From Bacteroidota bacterium (GTDB lineage Bacteria > Bacteroidota > Bacteroidia > Chitinophagales > Chitinophagaceae): a stretch of 10,598 nt of DNA. The DNA lies in contig JAEYQO010000047.1 in assembly GCA_023409975.1 (NCBI GenBank), positions 1 through 10,598 on the forward strand, written 5' to 3'. The position numbers were made by a program, and so were the translations under genes. Below the pieces are notes generated by a model. That model made no database searches. It saw only the letters and a list, made by a program, of their open reading frames with translations, and was not told the DNA's origin. Numbering within the stretch: the first letter of the stretch is position 1; each line of letters opens with the position of its first letter. Below, piece by piece: positions 1-8,098 of this stretch.

Positions 1-2211
1 GTGACGGATGACACGGCTGCGGTGCATGCAGCAAGGGATGCGGCTAAAAGCGGCACCATTTACTTTCCGGAGTCCTTCGATGCAGATGGCAATGAGCTGC
101 CCTATGTGGGCGCTTTCGTGTTCGACAAACGGACCAGCATACTCGGTGACGGTCTGCGGTCGGTGCTTCGCGCTAATGATTCCGGTGATCCGGTACTTAC
201 CCTGGGACACGGACATCCGTATTCAGCTTATAAACCTACCATAGCCAAAATTGTAATTGACGGCTATTCTCCTGTTCAAGGAATTTATGGCAGTGATGGA
301 GTGAGGTTTGAAGATGTTAATCCTCCTTTCCCCTCGCTATCTGGCAGATGGCTTTTTGAAAACGTGTGGATCAAACGTTGTCATAGAGGAATTTATAAAC
401 CACAGGGCAATTTCGGGAACGTCTTCCGCGAATGCTGGTTTCATAATAATCAGTTTGGCTACTATGCAGAGGGTTATTTTAGCTCTACCGGAGAAATGCA
501 TGCCGGCTGTGACAGATTTGAAGGCGGATCGTTAATACAAAATTTCCAGGCAGCCATATGTGTAGTAGCTGGCGGAGATGAAGGGTATGGACAGTTCATC
601 CTCGATGGGACGGTAATTGATTCCAACTCAGGGTTTGGCATATTTGTAAAACTGTCTGACCAAAGTGTCAACCGGATGCCTGTTGCCGCAGTTGAACTGC
701 GTAATGTCTGGACTGAAGCGAATGCCATGCCACTATATGGCTCTGACCTGATCTCACAGGCAACGAGCCGCCCCGAGGGGTGGATTGGCGGGCGATTGAA
801 CGGTCTCTCACTTGAACTGAGGCTGAACATTTCATATTCGTTCCCCAATGGTGTAGCGACAGGTGCCGAAATCAGAGAAATAGCATCAAGCACCCAAATA
901 GTCGCGATTCCCAATTTTCCATTAACCCAGCAAGGCAACTGGGATGGGTACTTACCATTTACCAACGCTCAGGCACTTGCGCTTCTCGCAGGTGATTATG
1001 AAGTAGTTGTTTTCTGCTCGTTGCCCGGAAGTGATCTGGTCGCACAACTTCCGGCACGAAACAATCCTAACATAGATGGGATCACCTATGATTACCTAAA
1101 CGGCGAGGTGTATGATTATTATTTTGAGCAGTTGCGAGGTGTGATGATCACCGGAAGCATGCTACGAGATCGACTTAAGGCTATCGCATCTTCGGTGATG
1201 CTGGTCAATTGCAGGTCTTACAGCGCTGTGGACATTGATGAGGAAACATCCGTTGTGGCTGATCAATTAAGATATATAGGAACCCCCAGCGAGAACATCT
1301 TCGTAAATTCTATTTCTTACGACGGGACCATGGATATAGCAAATTTAAAGGAACGTCCCAGTTCTGTATGGGGGCCACTGCGAAGCACACTAGTCAAAAA
1401 AGTCTACCATTCCCTTCCATACAATGTTAAGTACGGTTCACTATTAGATGGTACCTCCTCCATTTCTTTTGGCCCGGTGAACAGCGCCCAGGTAACAGGC
1501 GGTGTGCTGGGAACGATCTGCGCCAAACTGATTATACCTCATAGCACAACGGCTACCCTTAATCTGGGGTTTGCTCCTGAGGAGGACAAATACTACTTCT
1601 GGTCGATACATGCTCTGTATGATTGGGGTGATATCGAAGGTAGGTTGCATATTCCGGCAACCGGCGCCCAATTCGGGCAAGTCATCTTGAAAACATCACA
1701 GTGGACCTGCTCTTATGGCCTAAAGAAATATACTGCCGGGACTACTAATACGGTTCATCTTTCTATCGCCAATAATTCCGGTTCTGAGATAGCGATCATT
1801 TACCTCGCAGATCTGCAGGTGGTAGAATTCAGCAACTTCTCTGATGCTGTTGCCTATGCAGAAAGCAGGGCATTTATCACCAACAATATCAACAGAATAA
1901 CAGGCCCAATACACACCTCAACGGCAGCAAGCGCCAACTTCAGATGGATAGCCGACGAATCTCAGTTCAGCATTGAGGACAGCTTTAATATTCAAAGCAT
2001 CGAATGGATGGACACCGGAGAATACTATATCAATTTTGCTATAGAGCTGGAGGGGAACCCTGTACCTCAGATTTCATTCAATGCGCTTGACGGAAGACCA
2101 AAAGTGATAGGTTCGTTTGACGATCTGTCTGCAACAGGCATGAAAGTGCAATTGCTGGACAGGTCGACCGGAAATCCAGTGGATTGTTCGTTTTCGCTGA
2201 CAGTGGTCTAA
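1..2211 (+). CDS. Right-handed beta-helix (Pectate_lyase_3-type) protein with phage tail-like C-terminus, 5' partial
   Basis: The first codons read VTDDTAAVHAARDAA, the usual opening of the Pectate_lyase_3 fold, where family members have GDGVTDDTAA. The leading GTG is therefore probably an internal valine, and the true start with any signal peptide lies outside the window. Visible parts are a parallel beta-helix (about residues 1-245, with GRWLFENVWIKRC near 114, MHAGCDRF at 166 and QFILDGT near 198), a middle region (about 245-430) that may be an insertion or more helix turns, a beta-rich jelly-roll-like stretch (about 498-630), and a terminal domain (about 635-736). That domain, with SFNIQSIEWMDTGEYYINF at 661-679, resembles the tip domains of phage tail spikes and fibres. 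Family members bind or cleave polysaccharides. Catalytic residues could not be assigned. A decayed paralogue lies at 9363-10200 beside export genes, so a role in exopolysaccharide modification is inferred. A prophage tail spike is the alternative, but no other phage gene is seen. Fold confidence is good; activity is unknown. Confidence 0.85.
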   Translation: MTDDTAAVHAARDAAKSGTIYFPESFDADGNELPYVGAFVFDKRTSILGDGLRSVLRANDSGDPVLTLGHGHPYSAYKPTIAKIVIDGYSPVQGIYGSDGVRFEDVNPPFPSLSGRWLFENVWIKRCHRGIYKPQGNFGNVFRECWFHNNQFGYYAEGYFSSTGEMHAGCDRFEGGSLIQNFQAAICVVAGGDEGYGQFILDGTVIDSNSGFGIFVKLSDQSVNRMPVAAVELRNVWTEANAMPLYGSDLISQATSRPEGWIGGRLNGLSLELRLNISYSFPNGVATGAEIREIASSTQIVAIPNFPLTQQGNWDGYLPFTNAQALALLAGDYEVVVFCSLPGSDLVAQLPARNNPNIDGITYDYLNGEVYDYYFEQLRGVMITGSMLRDRLKAIASSVMLVNCRSYSAVDIDEETSVVADQLRYIGTPSENIFVNSISYDGTMDIANLKERPSSVWGPLRSTLVKKVYHSLPYNVKYGSLLDGTSSISFGPVNSAQVTGGVLGTICAKLIIPHSTTATLNLGFAPEEDKYYFWSIHALYDWGDIEGRLHIPATGAQFGQVILKTSQWTCSYGLKKYTAGTTNTVHLSIANNSGSEIAIIYLADLQVVEFSNFSDAVAYAESRAFITNNINRITGPIHTSTAASANFRWIADESQFSIEDSFNIQSIEWMDTGEYYINFAIELEGNPVPQISFNALDGRPKVIGSFDDLSATGMKVQLLDRSTGNPVDCSFSLTVV

Positions 2212-2335
2212 GCGGGGTAGGTGGATAATCGGAGTTTTCCTGTAAAGATCCTGTTATTTCACGGTTCGATTTTGGTGGAGGCCAATAGAAGGCGATTTAA
2301 CGCCGTATTCAATTGATACATAAAAACTCAGTCCG

Positions 2336-2782
2336 ATGAAATGGTTATTAACCTGTATCTTAGCTATTGTGCTTACAATAGCAGGCTTCTGTTCTACAGC
2401 ACAGGAGAAAGGCACACTGGTCATCAGGATCAGTCAACTCAAAAACGGGAACGGCGCCGTGCTGCTTAGCCTTTACAATAAATCCGCAGGGTTTCCGAAG
2501 GACCCAAACGCGGCCATACAGAAGGCAAAAGTGAAGATTGAAAACGGAACAGCGAGCGTACGATTTGATGATCTTCCCTTTGGCACCTATGCTGTGGCGA
2601 TGCTACATGATGAGAACAATGACCTCAAAATGAACTTCAATTTCGTCGGCATGCCCAAAGAGGGATACGGTTTCTCTAACAATGCGAAGGGAACCTTCGG
2701 TCCGCCGGACTATGACGAAGCCGCCTTTCGCTTTTCGGAAGATGGCCAGAAGATAGAAATCAGGACAAATTATTTCCTGTAG
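2336..2782 (+). CDS. Secreted DUF2141 domain protein
   Basis: This is a complete 148-residue protein. Residues 1-23 form a signal peptide (basic start, hydrophobic run LLTCILAIVLTIAGF, probable cleavage after STA or TAQ). Cys19 follows a phenylalanine and does not form a lipobox. The rest is one DUF2141 domain: LVIRISQLKNGNGAVLLSLY (28-47), FDDLPFGTYAVAMLHDENND (77-96) and the family signature GMPKEGYGFSNNAKG (105-119), followed by FGPPDYDEAAF. The domain is a small all-beta sandwich, common in Bacteroidota and proteobacteria, with no established biochemical function. The gene stands alone between the beta-helix gene (124 bases upstream) and an exported protein (91 bases downstream). The ATG has no clear Shine-Dalgarno sequence, which is common in this phylum. 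The start is supported because the signal peptide begins right there. Confidence 0.9.
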   Translation: MKWLLTCILAIVLTIAGFCSTAQEKGTLVIRISQLKNGNGAVLLSLYNKSAGFPKDPNAAIQKAKVKIENGTASVRFDDLPFGTYAVAMLHDENNDLKMNFNFVGMPKEGYGFSNNAKGTFGPPDYDEAAFRFSEDGQKIEIRTNYFL

Positions 2783-2873
2783 GGAAGCCTTGGTCATTTA
2801 TCTGAATAGCCTATGGGCATGATAACCGGCAAAAAGACACTAAACAGTTAACTTTATTTGCAGGAGCTCCGAG

Positions 2874-3908
2874 ATGCGCATATTCATCCTTTGCTTATTG
2901 CTTTTTCCTTTACCGCTCAGTGCCATCTCTCAACCTAAGACTGAGGCAGCGCTGATCGGTGAGATCTTCGCCTGTCTGCAAACAGAGAACCAGCCAGCAT
3001 ACATCAGCCTGTTCCCAGGTATGGACTCCTTAGCCCATTGGGTGGTGCAGCATGCTGATAAGCAGTCGGCATCCTACCAGAAAATGCTCCACCTTCAAAA
3101 CAATCCTATCGCACTTTTGGAATACGACTCCGTTATCAGAGAAGAAGCCACTGAAAACTTTGAGGCGTTTTATGCCCGGAGCAAACGGCTGAATGTGCAT
3201 TGGCCAGAAACGATTTTTCTGCGGTTTGAGTTGGAAGAGATCCGTGTAGGTTCGGGGGTTATTACAGAAAAAGTCGCGCCCCTTAGCTTTCTGGGCTACG
3301 TTTTCTTCAAGGATCAGCTCACGCAGAAAATATATGGGTTCACTGTGTTTGACCTGATGCAGGTAAACGGTAAATGGTATGGAGGGGAGCTGGTGGACAT
3401 CTTTGAAGCGCAGACCAAAGACCAGTTTAAGAAAGCCCTGGCGGCAGATCGTAAGCGCAAACGTCTGGGGTTGCCGGACCCGGAGCTGGACGAACACGTG
3501 ACGACTGAGGAGGAGGAAGAAATGGACAAGCCATCCAATCTGAAGCAGGTGGCGGAGCGGAGGTTTTACCGGGGACGGTTTGACGACGAGATCAAAGTGC
3601 AGTTGTATGTGCGCTACATCAAAGGAGGCTGTCCGGAGGGCATCTGTTCCTGGGAGGCTTTATTCAAATATGGCGACCAGGATGAGTGGGTGCGCATGAA
3701 AGTGACAAGAACAGAGGAAGGGAGCTGGTTGTTTCAGGAAGAGCTGGGTAGCATGGAACTGGAGCTGAAAGAAGAAGAATATACGGGGGTTTATGCGATG
3801 AGTAGTGACAAAACGGAATACACGGTACACTTCAGACAAATGCCCATATCACCAAAGAAGTTGAAACTGCTGGATGGGCTGCTGGAGCTGGAGGAGGAGG
3901 AATGGTGA
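2874..3908 (+). CDS. Exported acidic protein of unknown function
   Basis: I do not recognise a named family for this 344-residue protein. It starts with a clear signal peptide (about residues 1-19, with hydrophobic run IFILCLLLFPLPLSA and no lipobox) and should be periplasmic or surface-exposed. An AGGAG at 2862-2866, 7 bases before the ATG, supports the start. There seem to be two parts. Residues 20-195 are a mixed alpha/beta region ending in a conserved-looking VNGKWYGGELVDI strand pair, which resembles the final strands of NTF2-like folds; that is only a suggestion. Residues 217-344 are beta-rich with two nearby cysteines in GGCPEGICSW. The parts are joined by a charged linker containing EEEEE (212-216). 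The C-terminus ends in a second glutamate run, LELEEEEW. The ATPase gene follows after 48 bases and could be cotranscribed, but nothing in the sequence shows that the two work together. Confidence 0.85.
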   Translation: MRIFILCLLLFPLPLSAISQPKTEAALIGEIFACLQTENQPAYISLFPGMDSLAHWVVQHADKQSASYQKMLHLQNNPIALLEYDSVIREEATENFEAFYARSKRLNVHWPETIFLRFELEEIRVGSGVITEKVAPLSFLGYVFFKDQLTQKIYGFTVFDLMQVNGKWYGGELVDIFEAQTKDQFKKALAADRKRKRLGLPDPELDEHVTTEEEEEMDKPSNLKQVAERRFYRGRFDDEIKVQLYVRYIKGGCPEGICSWEALFKYGDQDEWVRMKVTRTEEGSWLFQEELGSMELELKEEEYTGVYAMSSDKTEYTVHFRQMPISPKKLKLLDGLLELEEEEW

Positions 3909-3956
3909 GGGGGGGTTAGAATCCCCTAACTTTATCCCCGACCAAGGGAGAATAGC

Positions 3957-5471
3957 ATGGAAAAACCATCAATCAGAACGCTGGGTGAACTTATTGCCTC
4001 AGGATATCAGCCGAAGTCTGTCAAGCAGGAAATCAGGGACAACCTCATTGAGTCTATAAAAACCAGCGAGAATGTTTTTGAAGGCATTCTTGGTTATGAG
4101 GATACTGTTATCCCTGATGTGGAACGTGCGGTACTTTCCCGCCATAATATGCTTTTCCTTGGCTTAAGAGGCCAGGCAAAAACCAGGCTGGCGAGACAAA
4201 TGATCAACCTGCTTGACGAATGGGTGCCCGTTGTTTCAGGCAGTGAAATCAACGATGACCCATTGCATCCTGTGTCCGGCGCTTCAAGAAAACTGATCGA
4301 AGAACTAGGACACGATACGCAGGTTGACTGGATACACCGGAGCGAACGTTATGGGGAAAAGCTGGCTACTCCGGATGTGTCGGTTGCCGATCTGATTGGT
4401 GATATCGATCCGATTAAGGCCGCCAACCAACGATTGTCATTCGCGGATGAAAACGTTATTCATTATGGAATTATTCCGCGATCTAACAGAGGCATATTCG
4501 TAATTAATGAACTTCCCGATCTTCAAGCCCGAATACAGGTTTCCCTATTCAATATCCTGCAGGAAGGGGATATTCAGATCAGGGGATTTAAGCTACGGAT
4601 GCCATTGGATATACTTTTTGTTTTTACGGCCAATCCTGAAGACTACACCAATAGGGGGAGTATTGTCACGCCACTGAAAGACCGAATTGAAAGTCAGATA
4701 ATTACCCATTATCCCAAGTCGATAGAAATATCAAAGGCCATTACAGAACAGGAAGCAGCTATTCTTGATGCGCAGAAAGAACGCGTAGAGATTCCAGAGT
4801 TATGCCGACTGCTGGTAGAACAGGTGGCGCTGGAGGCAAGAAGGAGTGAGTATGTCGATCAGAAAAGCGGTGTGTCTGCCCGGCTAACAATCAGTGCGTT
4901 TGAAAATCTGGTTGCATCGGCGGAAAGGCGGGCATTGGCTGAGCCGGAAGGAAGAACGATGATTCGGATAGCAGATTTCATTGGTGTATTGCCTGCGATT
5001 ACCGGAAAAATCGAATTGGTTTATGAAGGGGAACAGGAGGGGGCAGGCAATGTAGCTTACAGGCTTTTAAGTCAGGCCATTCGCAGTTTGTTTCTGCAAT
5101 ATTTCCCCGATCCACAAAGCTTTAGACGGCAGGCTGCTGTGAAAGAGTCTAAAAGTAAAAATCCTTATCAATCGGTAATTGATTGGTTTGGCAAAGGCAA
5201 TGAACTTCCGCTGTTACAGCGTGACAGTGATGCATCTTACCGGGCAGCATTGTACAAGGTCGACGGATTACATGCAGCAGTGAAACAATTCTATCCGGGC
5301 GCTGATGAGACCCAGGCAACGTTGTTAATGGAATTTCTCCTGCACGGACTGGCTGAGTATTCACTAATCAGCAAAATTAGTCTGGACACAGGCGGATTCA
5401 CATTTGGAGACATACTAGGCAGTATGCTGAATCTGAGCTTTGATGATAACGGTGACGAAGACAGGCCCTGA
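3957..5471 (+). CDS. ChlI/MoxR-like AAA+ ATPase
   Basis: This complete 504-residue AAA+ ATPase belongs to the magnesium-chelatase I/MoxR branch. Visible motifs are Walker A GLRGQAKTR (69-77), a Walker B-like strand GIFVINELPDL (179-189) in which asparagine precedes the catalytic glutamate, a sensor-1 asparagine in FTANPEDYTNRG (N226), and LKDRIESQI (240-248) with a probable arginine finger R243. The C-terminal half is helical, as in the long Bacteroidota members often labelled magnesium chelatase or sigma-54-interacting regulator. No DNA-binding helix-turn-helix is evident, so transcriptional regulation is doubtful. Such ATPases usually act as cytoplasmic chaperones that remodel or load metal into targets through a von Willebrand A partner encoded next door. 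No such partner follows here; the next gene begins an export operon 123 bases downstream. The ATG lacks a strong ribosome site, with AAGGGAG at 3944-3950. The family call is firm; the substrate is unknown. Confidence 0.93.
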   Translation: MEKPSIRTLGELIASGYQPKSVKQEIRDNLIESIKTSENVFEGILGYEDTVIPDVERAVLSRHNMLFLGLRGQAKTRLARQMINLLDEWVPVVSGSEINDDPLHPVSGASRKLIEELGHDTQVDWIHRSERYGEKLATPDVSVADLIGDIDPIKAANQRLSFADENVIHYGIIPRSNRGIFVINELPDLQARIQVSLFNILQEGDIQIRGFKLRMPLDILFVFTANPEDYTNRGSIVTPLKDRIESQIITHYPKSIEISKAITEQEAAILDAQKERVEIPELCRLLVEQVALEARRSEYVDQKSGVSARLTISAFENLVASAERRALAEPEGRTMIRIADFIGVLPAITGKIELVYEGEQEGAGNVAYRLLSQAIRSLFLQYFPDPQSFRRQAAVKESKSKNPYQSVIDWFGKGNELPLLQRDSDASYRAALYKVDGLHAAVKQFYPGADETQATLLMEFLLHGLAEYSLISKISLDTGGFTFGDILGSMLNLSFDDNGDEDRP

Positions 5472-5512
5472 GTGGCTTTTAAAAACGCATTAACCCGCTA
5501 CAGAATATGGAA

Positions 5513-5538
5513 TTTGGTGGCTGAATAATGTATTTTTA
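5513..5538 (+). promoter_or_regulatory. Weak candidate promoter of the export operon
   Basis: TTTG at 5513-5516 and TATTTTTA at 5531-5538 resemble the Bacteroidota -33 (TTTG) and -7 (TAnnTTTG) elements, with one mismatch in the -7 box. The 14-base spacing is shorter than usual for this promoter type. It would give a leader of about 50 bases to the SLBB gene. The only other support is position: a 123-base gap and a change of function from the ATPase to the export genes. Confidence 0.2.
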
Positions 5539-5594
5539 CAGATCGGCTGAGAATCAGTTATATATTACACAAACAAGGAAATAATATTTTGTTG

Positions 5595-8093
5595 ATGTTA
5601 CGATACGTCGTGTATTGCCTGATGGGTATCTTACTGCTGAATGCGGTGCCCGCATTGGCTCAAACCCCCAATCCTCAGGATTTCAGTAATGTTCGGGTAG
5701 AAGAAATGAGCGATGCGCAAATCCGGCAGTTTCTGAATCAGGTAAGGTCTTCAGGATTGAGCGAAGATCAAATAGAACAGATTGCCACGGCGCGTGGAAT
5801 GAAACCGTCTGAGGCACAAAAGCTCCGTCAGCGTGTGGAAAGGCTCAAGGGGCAGCAGGACAACAACAGAAACCGTCAACAGGACAGAGGAAGGACAGTG
5901 AATATTCCTGACGATGAGACTATTCGCCGGGAACGGCAGGCCAGGCAGGGGAGAGAGCCTGAACCAGATGAAATTCCGATCGATCAACTTTCGGAGGAAC
6001 GCGAACAAACCCGAAAAAGGATCTTCGGCGCCAGCTTATTTGCGAATTCCAACCTTACGTTCGAGCCCAACCTGCGTATGGCTACGCCAGTCGATTACCA
6101 GATTGGCCCTGACGATGAGATACTTATTGATATATATGGTTATTCTGAGGCCAGTTATGCTTTAACGGTTTCACCGGAGGGAACGATCAACATTCCGATG
6201 GTAGGTGTGGTATCTGTGGCTGGTGCCACGATGGAGCAGGCAAGCAGCAGGATCAGGGCCCGTCTGGCAAACATCTATTCCGGGATCCGGACCGGGGCCA
6301 CCTCAGTGAGTATATCCCTGGGTGATATCAGATCGATCAGGGTGATACTGACCGGAGAAGTTGTCAAGCCCGGGACTTATACTTTACCATCTGTTGCCAC
6401 GGTATTCAACGCACTATACGCTTCTGGCGGCCCTACTATAAACGGGTCTTTTCGTACCGTACAGGTGATTCGCGGAGGTGCTGTATTAGCAACCCTGGAT
6501 GTGTATGATTTTCTATTATACGGCAGTTTGAAGAACAACTTTCGTTTGCAGGACCAGGATGTGATCAGGATACCCGTTTATAGAACGAGAGTGACTGTGA
6601 ACGGAGAAACGAAAAGAGAGGGAATCTTCGAGATGATTCCCGGAGAAACGCTTCAGGATCTGATCAATTTTGCTGGTGGATTCAACGAGCAGGCCTACAA
6701 AGCTCGCGTCAAGGTCTTAAAGAACACAGATACCGAGCGAAGAATTGCAGACGTCACTTCGGAGCAATTCGGGACCTATCAGCCTGAAAGTGGTGATGAA
6801 TTTTTTATTGACAGGATATTAGATCGATTTAAGAACCGTGTTCAGGTGGAAGGCGCAGTGTTTCGCCCAGGTGCGTACGAACTAAGTGCGGGACTCACCT
6901 TATCTCAACTGATTGGAAAAGCTGAAGGACTTAAGGAAGATGCATTTTTAAACAGAGGGTATATTACGAGGATAAAGGATAACCTGACTACTGAACTGAT
7001 CAGCTTTAATACAGGAGATGTGGTGAATGGTCGTGTAGCAGACATACCCCTCAAGCGAGAAGATATCGTTACCATACCTTCGATATTCGAGTTAAAAGAA
7101 GAATACAAGCTCACCATCAACGGTGAGGTGCGTAATCCCGGCACCTTCGACTATGCAGAAAATACGACACTGGAGGCCCTGATCATCATGGCTGGTGGAC
7201 TGAAGGAAAGTGCAACCCCAAAAAGGATAGAAGTTGCGCGCAGGATCCGCACCAGTAATACCCTAAGTGATACTACGGTAACGGCGCATGTGTTTAATGT
7301 AAATGTAGACCGTGATTTAAAGGAGGCTACAGGCAATTTTGTATTGATGCCTTTTGATATCGTAAGTGTGAGATCGTCTCCGGGGTATCAGGAACAAAAG
7401 ACGGTAAAAATTGAGGGCGAGGTATTATTCCCTGGCGTCTATACTATCACCAACAAAGATGAGCGGATTTCAGACCTGATTGGGAGAGCGGGGGGATTAA
7501 CTACAAACGCCTACCGCGAGGGTGCTTCTCTGAAGCGAGTTCCGGTAAAAGAATTCGAATCAGATGTAGAGAAAGAGAATTACAAACTTCAACAGTTTCA
7601 GAGCCTTCAAAAAGCGGCGAATGATTCGGTGGAAATAGACGTAAAGGATGCAACTGTGCGGAATGACTATGTTGGTATTGATCTGCCGAGGATACTGAGA
7701 AATCCCCATGCGCGATATGATCTTTTACTTGAGGATGGTGACGTTCTCTACATACCTAAGGAGCTTCAAACTGTTCGGGTGAGTGGTGAAGTGCTTTCTC
7801 CCTCTTCCGTTGTTTATGCAAGGAACAAGGGCTTTAAAACCTATGTGCGGGAAAGTGGAGGTTTTTCGCCGAGAGCATTGAAGAAACGCGCCTATATTAT
7901 CTATGCGAACGGCGGTGTTTCGAGTACGAAGAAATTTTTGTTCTTCAATGACTTTCCGGATGTGAAACCTGGGGCGGAAATATTTGTGCCGGTTAAGGAA
8001 GAGCGAAACAACCGTTTAAGTACAAGTGAAATTGTCGCGATTAGTACTGGATTGGCTACGATAGCGACATTGGTGTTTACAATAGTAAGGTAG
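5595..8093 (+). CDS. Wza-like outer-membrane polysaccharide export protein with multiple SLBB domains
   Basis: The protein forms, or helps form, the outer-membrane channel for exopolysaccharide or capsule export. From the ATG it is 832 residues. Two in-frame TTG codons at 5589 and 5592 could start it 1-2 residues earlier; AAGGAA at 5575-5580 is better spaced for the TTGs, but ATG is the more usual start. A signal peptide (1-22, ending PALA before Q) lacks a lipobox, unlike E. coli Wza. Next come a charged helical region typical of Bacteroidota homologues (SGLSEDQIEQIATARGMKPS) and a Q/R/N-rich linker. A Poly_export domain follows (about 162-228, YQIGPDDEILIDIYGYSE). Six SLBB-like repeats begin near 250, 332, 415, 504, 602 and 724, most with a GEV..PG.Y turn and AGG; the last is degenerate. 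A C-terminal hydrophobic helix (809-832) matches the helix that lines the pore in Wza. It is about twice the size of E. coli Wza, which is normal for the phylum. Wzz follows 5 bases later. Confidence 0.95.
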   Translation: MLRYVVYCLMGILLLNAVPALAQTPNPQDFSNVRVEEMSDAQIRQFLNQVRSSGLSEDQIEQIATARGMKPSEAQKLRQRVERLKGQQDNNRNRQQDRGRTVNIPDDETIRRERQARQGREPEPDEIPIDQLSEEREQTRKRIFGASLFANSNLTFEPNLRMATPVDYQIGPDDEILIDIYGYSEASYALTVSPEGTINIPMVGVVSVAGATMEQASSRIRARLANIYSGIRTGATSVSISLGDIRSIRVILTGEVVKPGTYTLPSVATVFNALYASGGPTINGSFRTVQVIRGGAVLATLDVYDFLLYGSLKNNFRLQDQDVIRIPVYRTRVTVNGETKREGIFEMIPGETLQDLINFAGGFNEQAYKARVKVLKNTDTERRIADVTSEQFGTYQPESGDEFFIDRILDRFKNRVQVEGAVFRPGAYELSAGLTLSQLIGKAEGLKEDAFLNRGYITRIKDNLTTELISFNTGDVVNGRVADIPLKREDIVTIPSIFELKEEYKLTINGEVRNPGTFDYAENTTLEALIIMAGGLKESATPKRIEVARRIRTSNTLSDTTVTAHVFNVNVDRDLKEATGNFVLMPFDIVSVRSSPGYQEQKTVKIEGEVLFPGVYTITNKDERISDLIGRAGGLTTNAYREGASLKRVPVKEFESDVEKENYKLQQFQSLQKAANDSVEIDVKDATVRNDYVGIDLPRILRNPHARYDLLLEDGDVLYIPKELQTVRVSGEVLSPSSVVYARNKGFKTYVRESGGFSPRALKKRAYIIYANGGVSSTKKFLFFNDFPDVKPGAEIFVPVKEERNNRLSTSEIVAISTGLATIATLVFTIVR

Positions 8094-8098
8094 AATAG

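Noticed and set aside
474..965. 163-codon open frame on the minus strand
   Set aside because: It lies entirely antisense to the strongly supported beta-helix gene, has no recognisable domain and no ribosome site.
2291..2304. GGCG/CGCC hairpin before the DUF2141 gene
   Set aside because: A 4-base stem with no T run and no known motif is expected by chance.
3912..3926. GGGG/CCCC hairpin between the exported protein and ATPase genes
   Set aside because: Only four pairs form, the inner bases do not pair, and no T tract follows, so a terminator is not supported.
3874..4059. 61-codon + strand frame overlapping the end of one gene and the start of the ATPase
   Set aside because: It is out of frame with two well-supported genes and has low-complexity purine-rich coding at its start.
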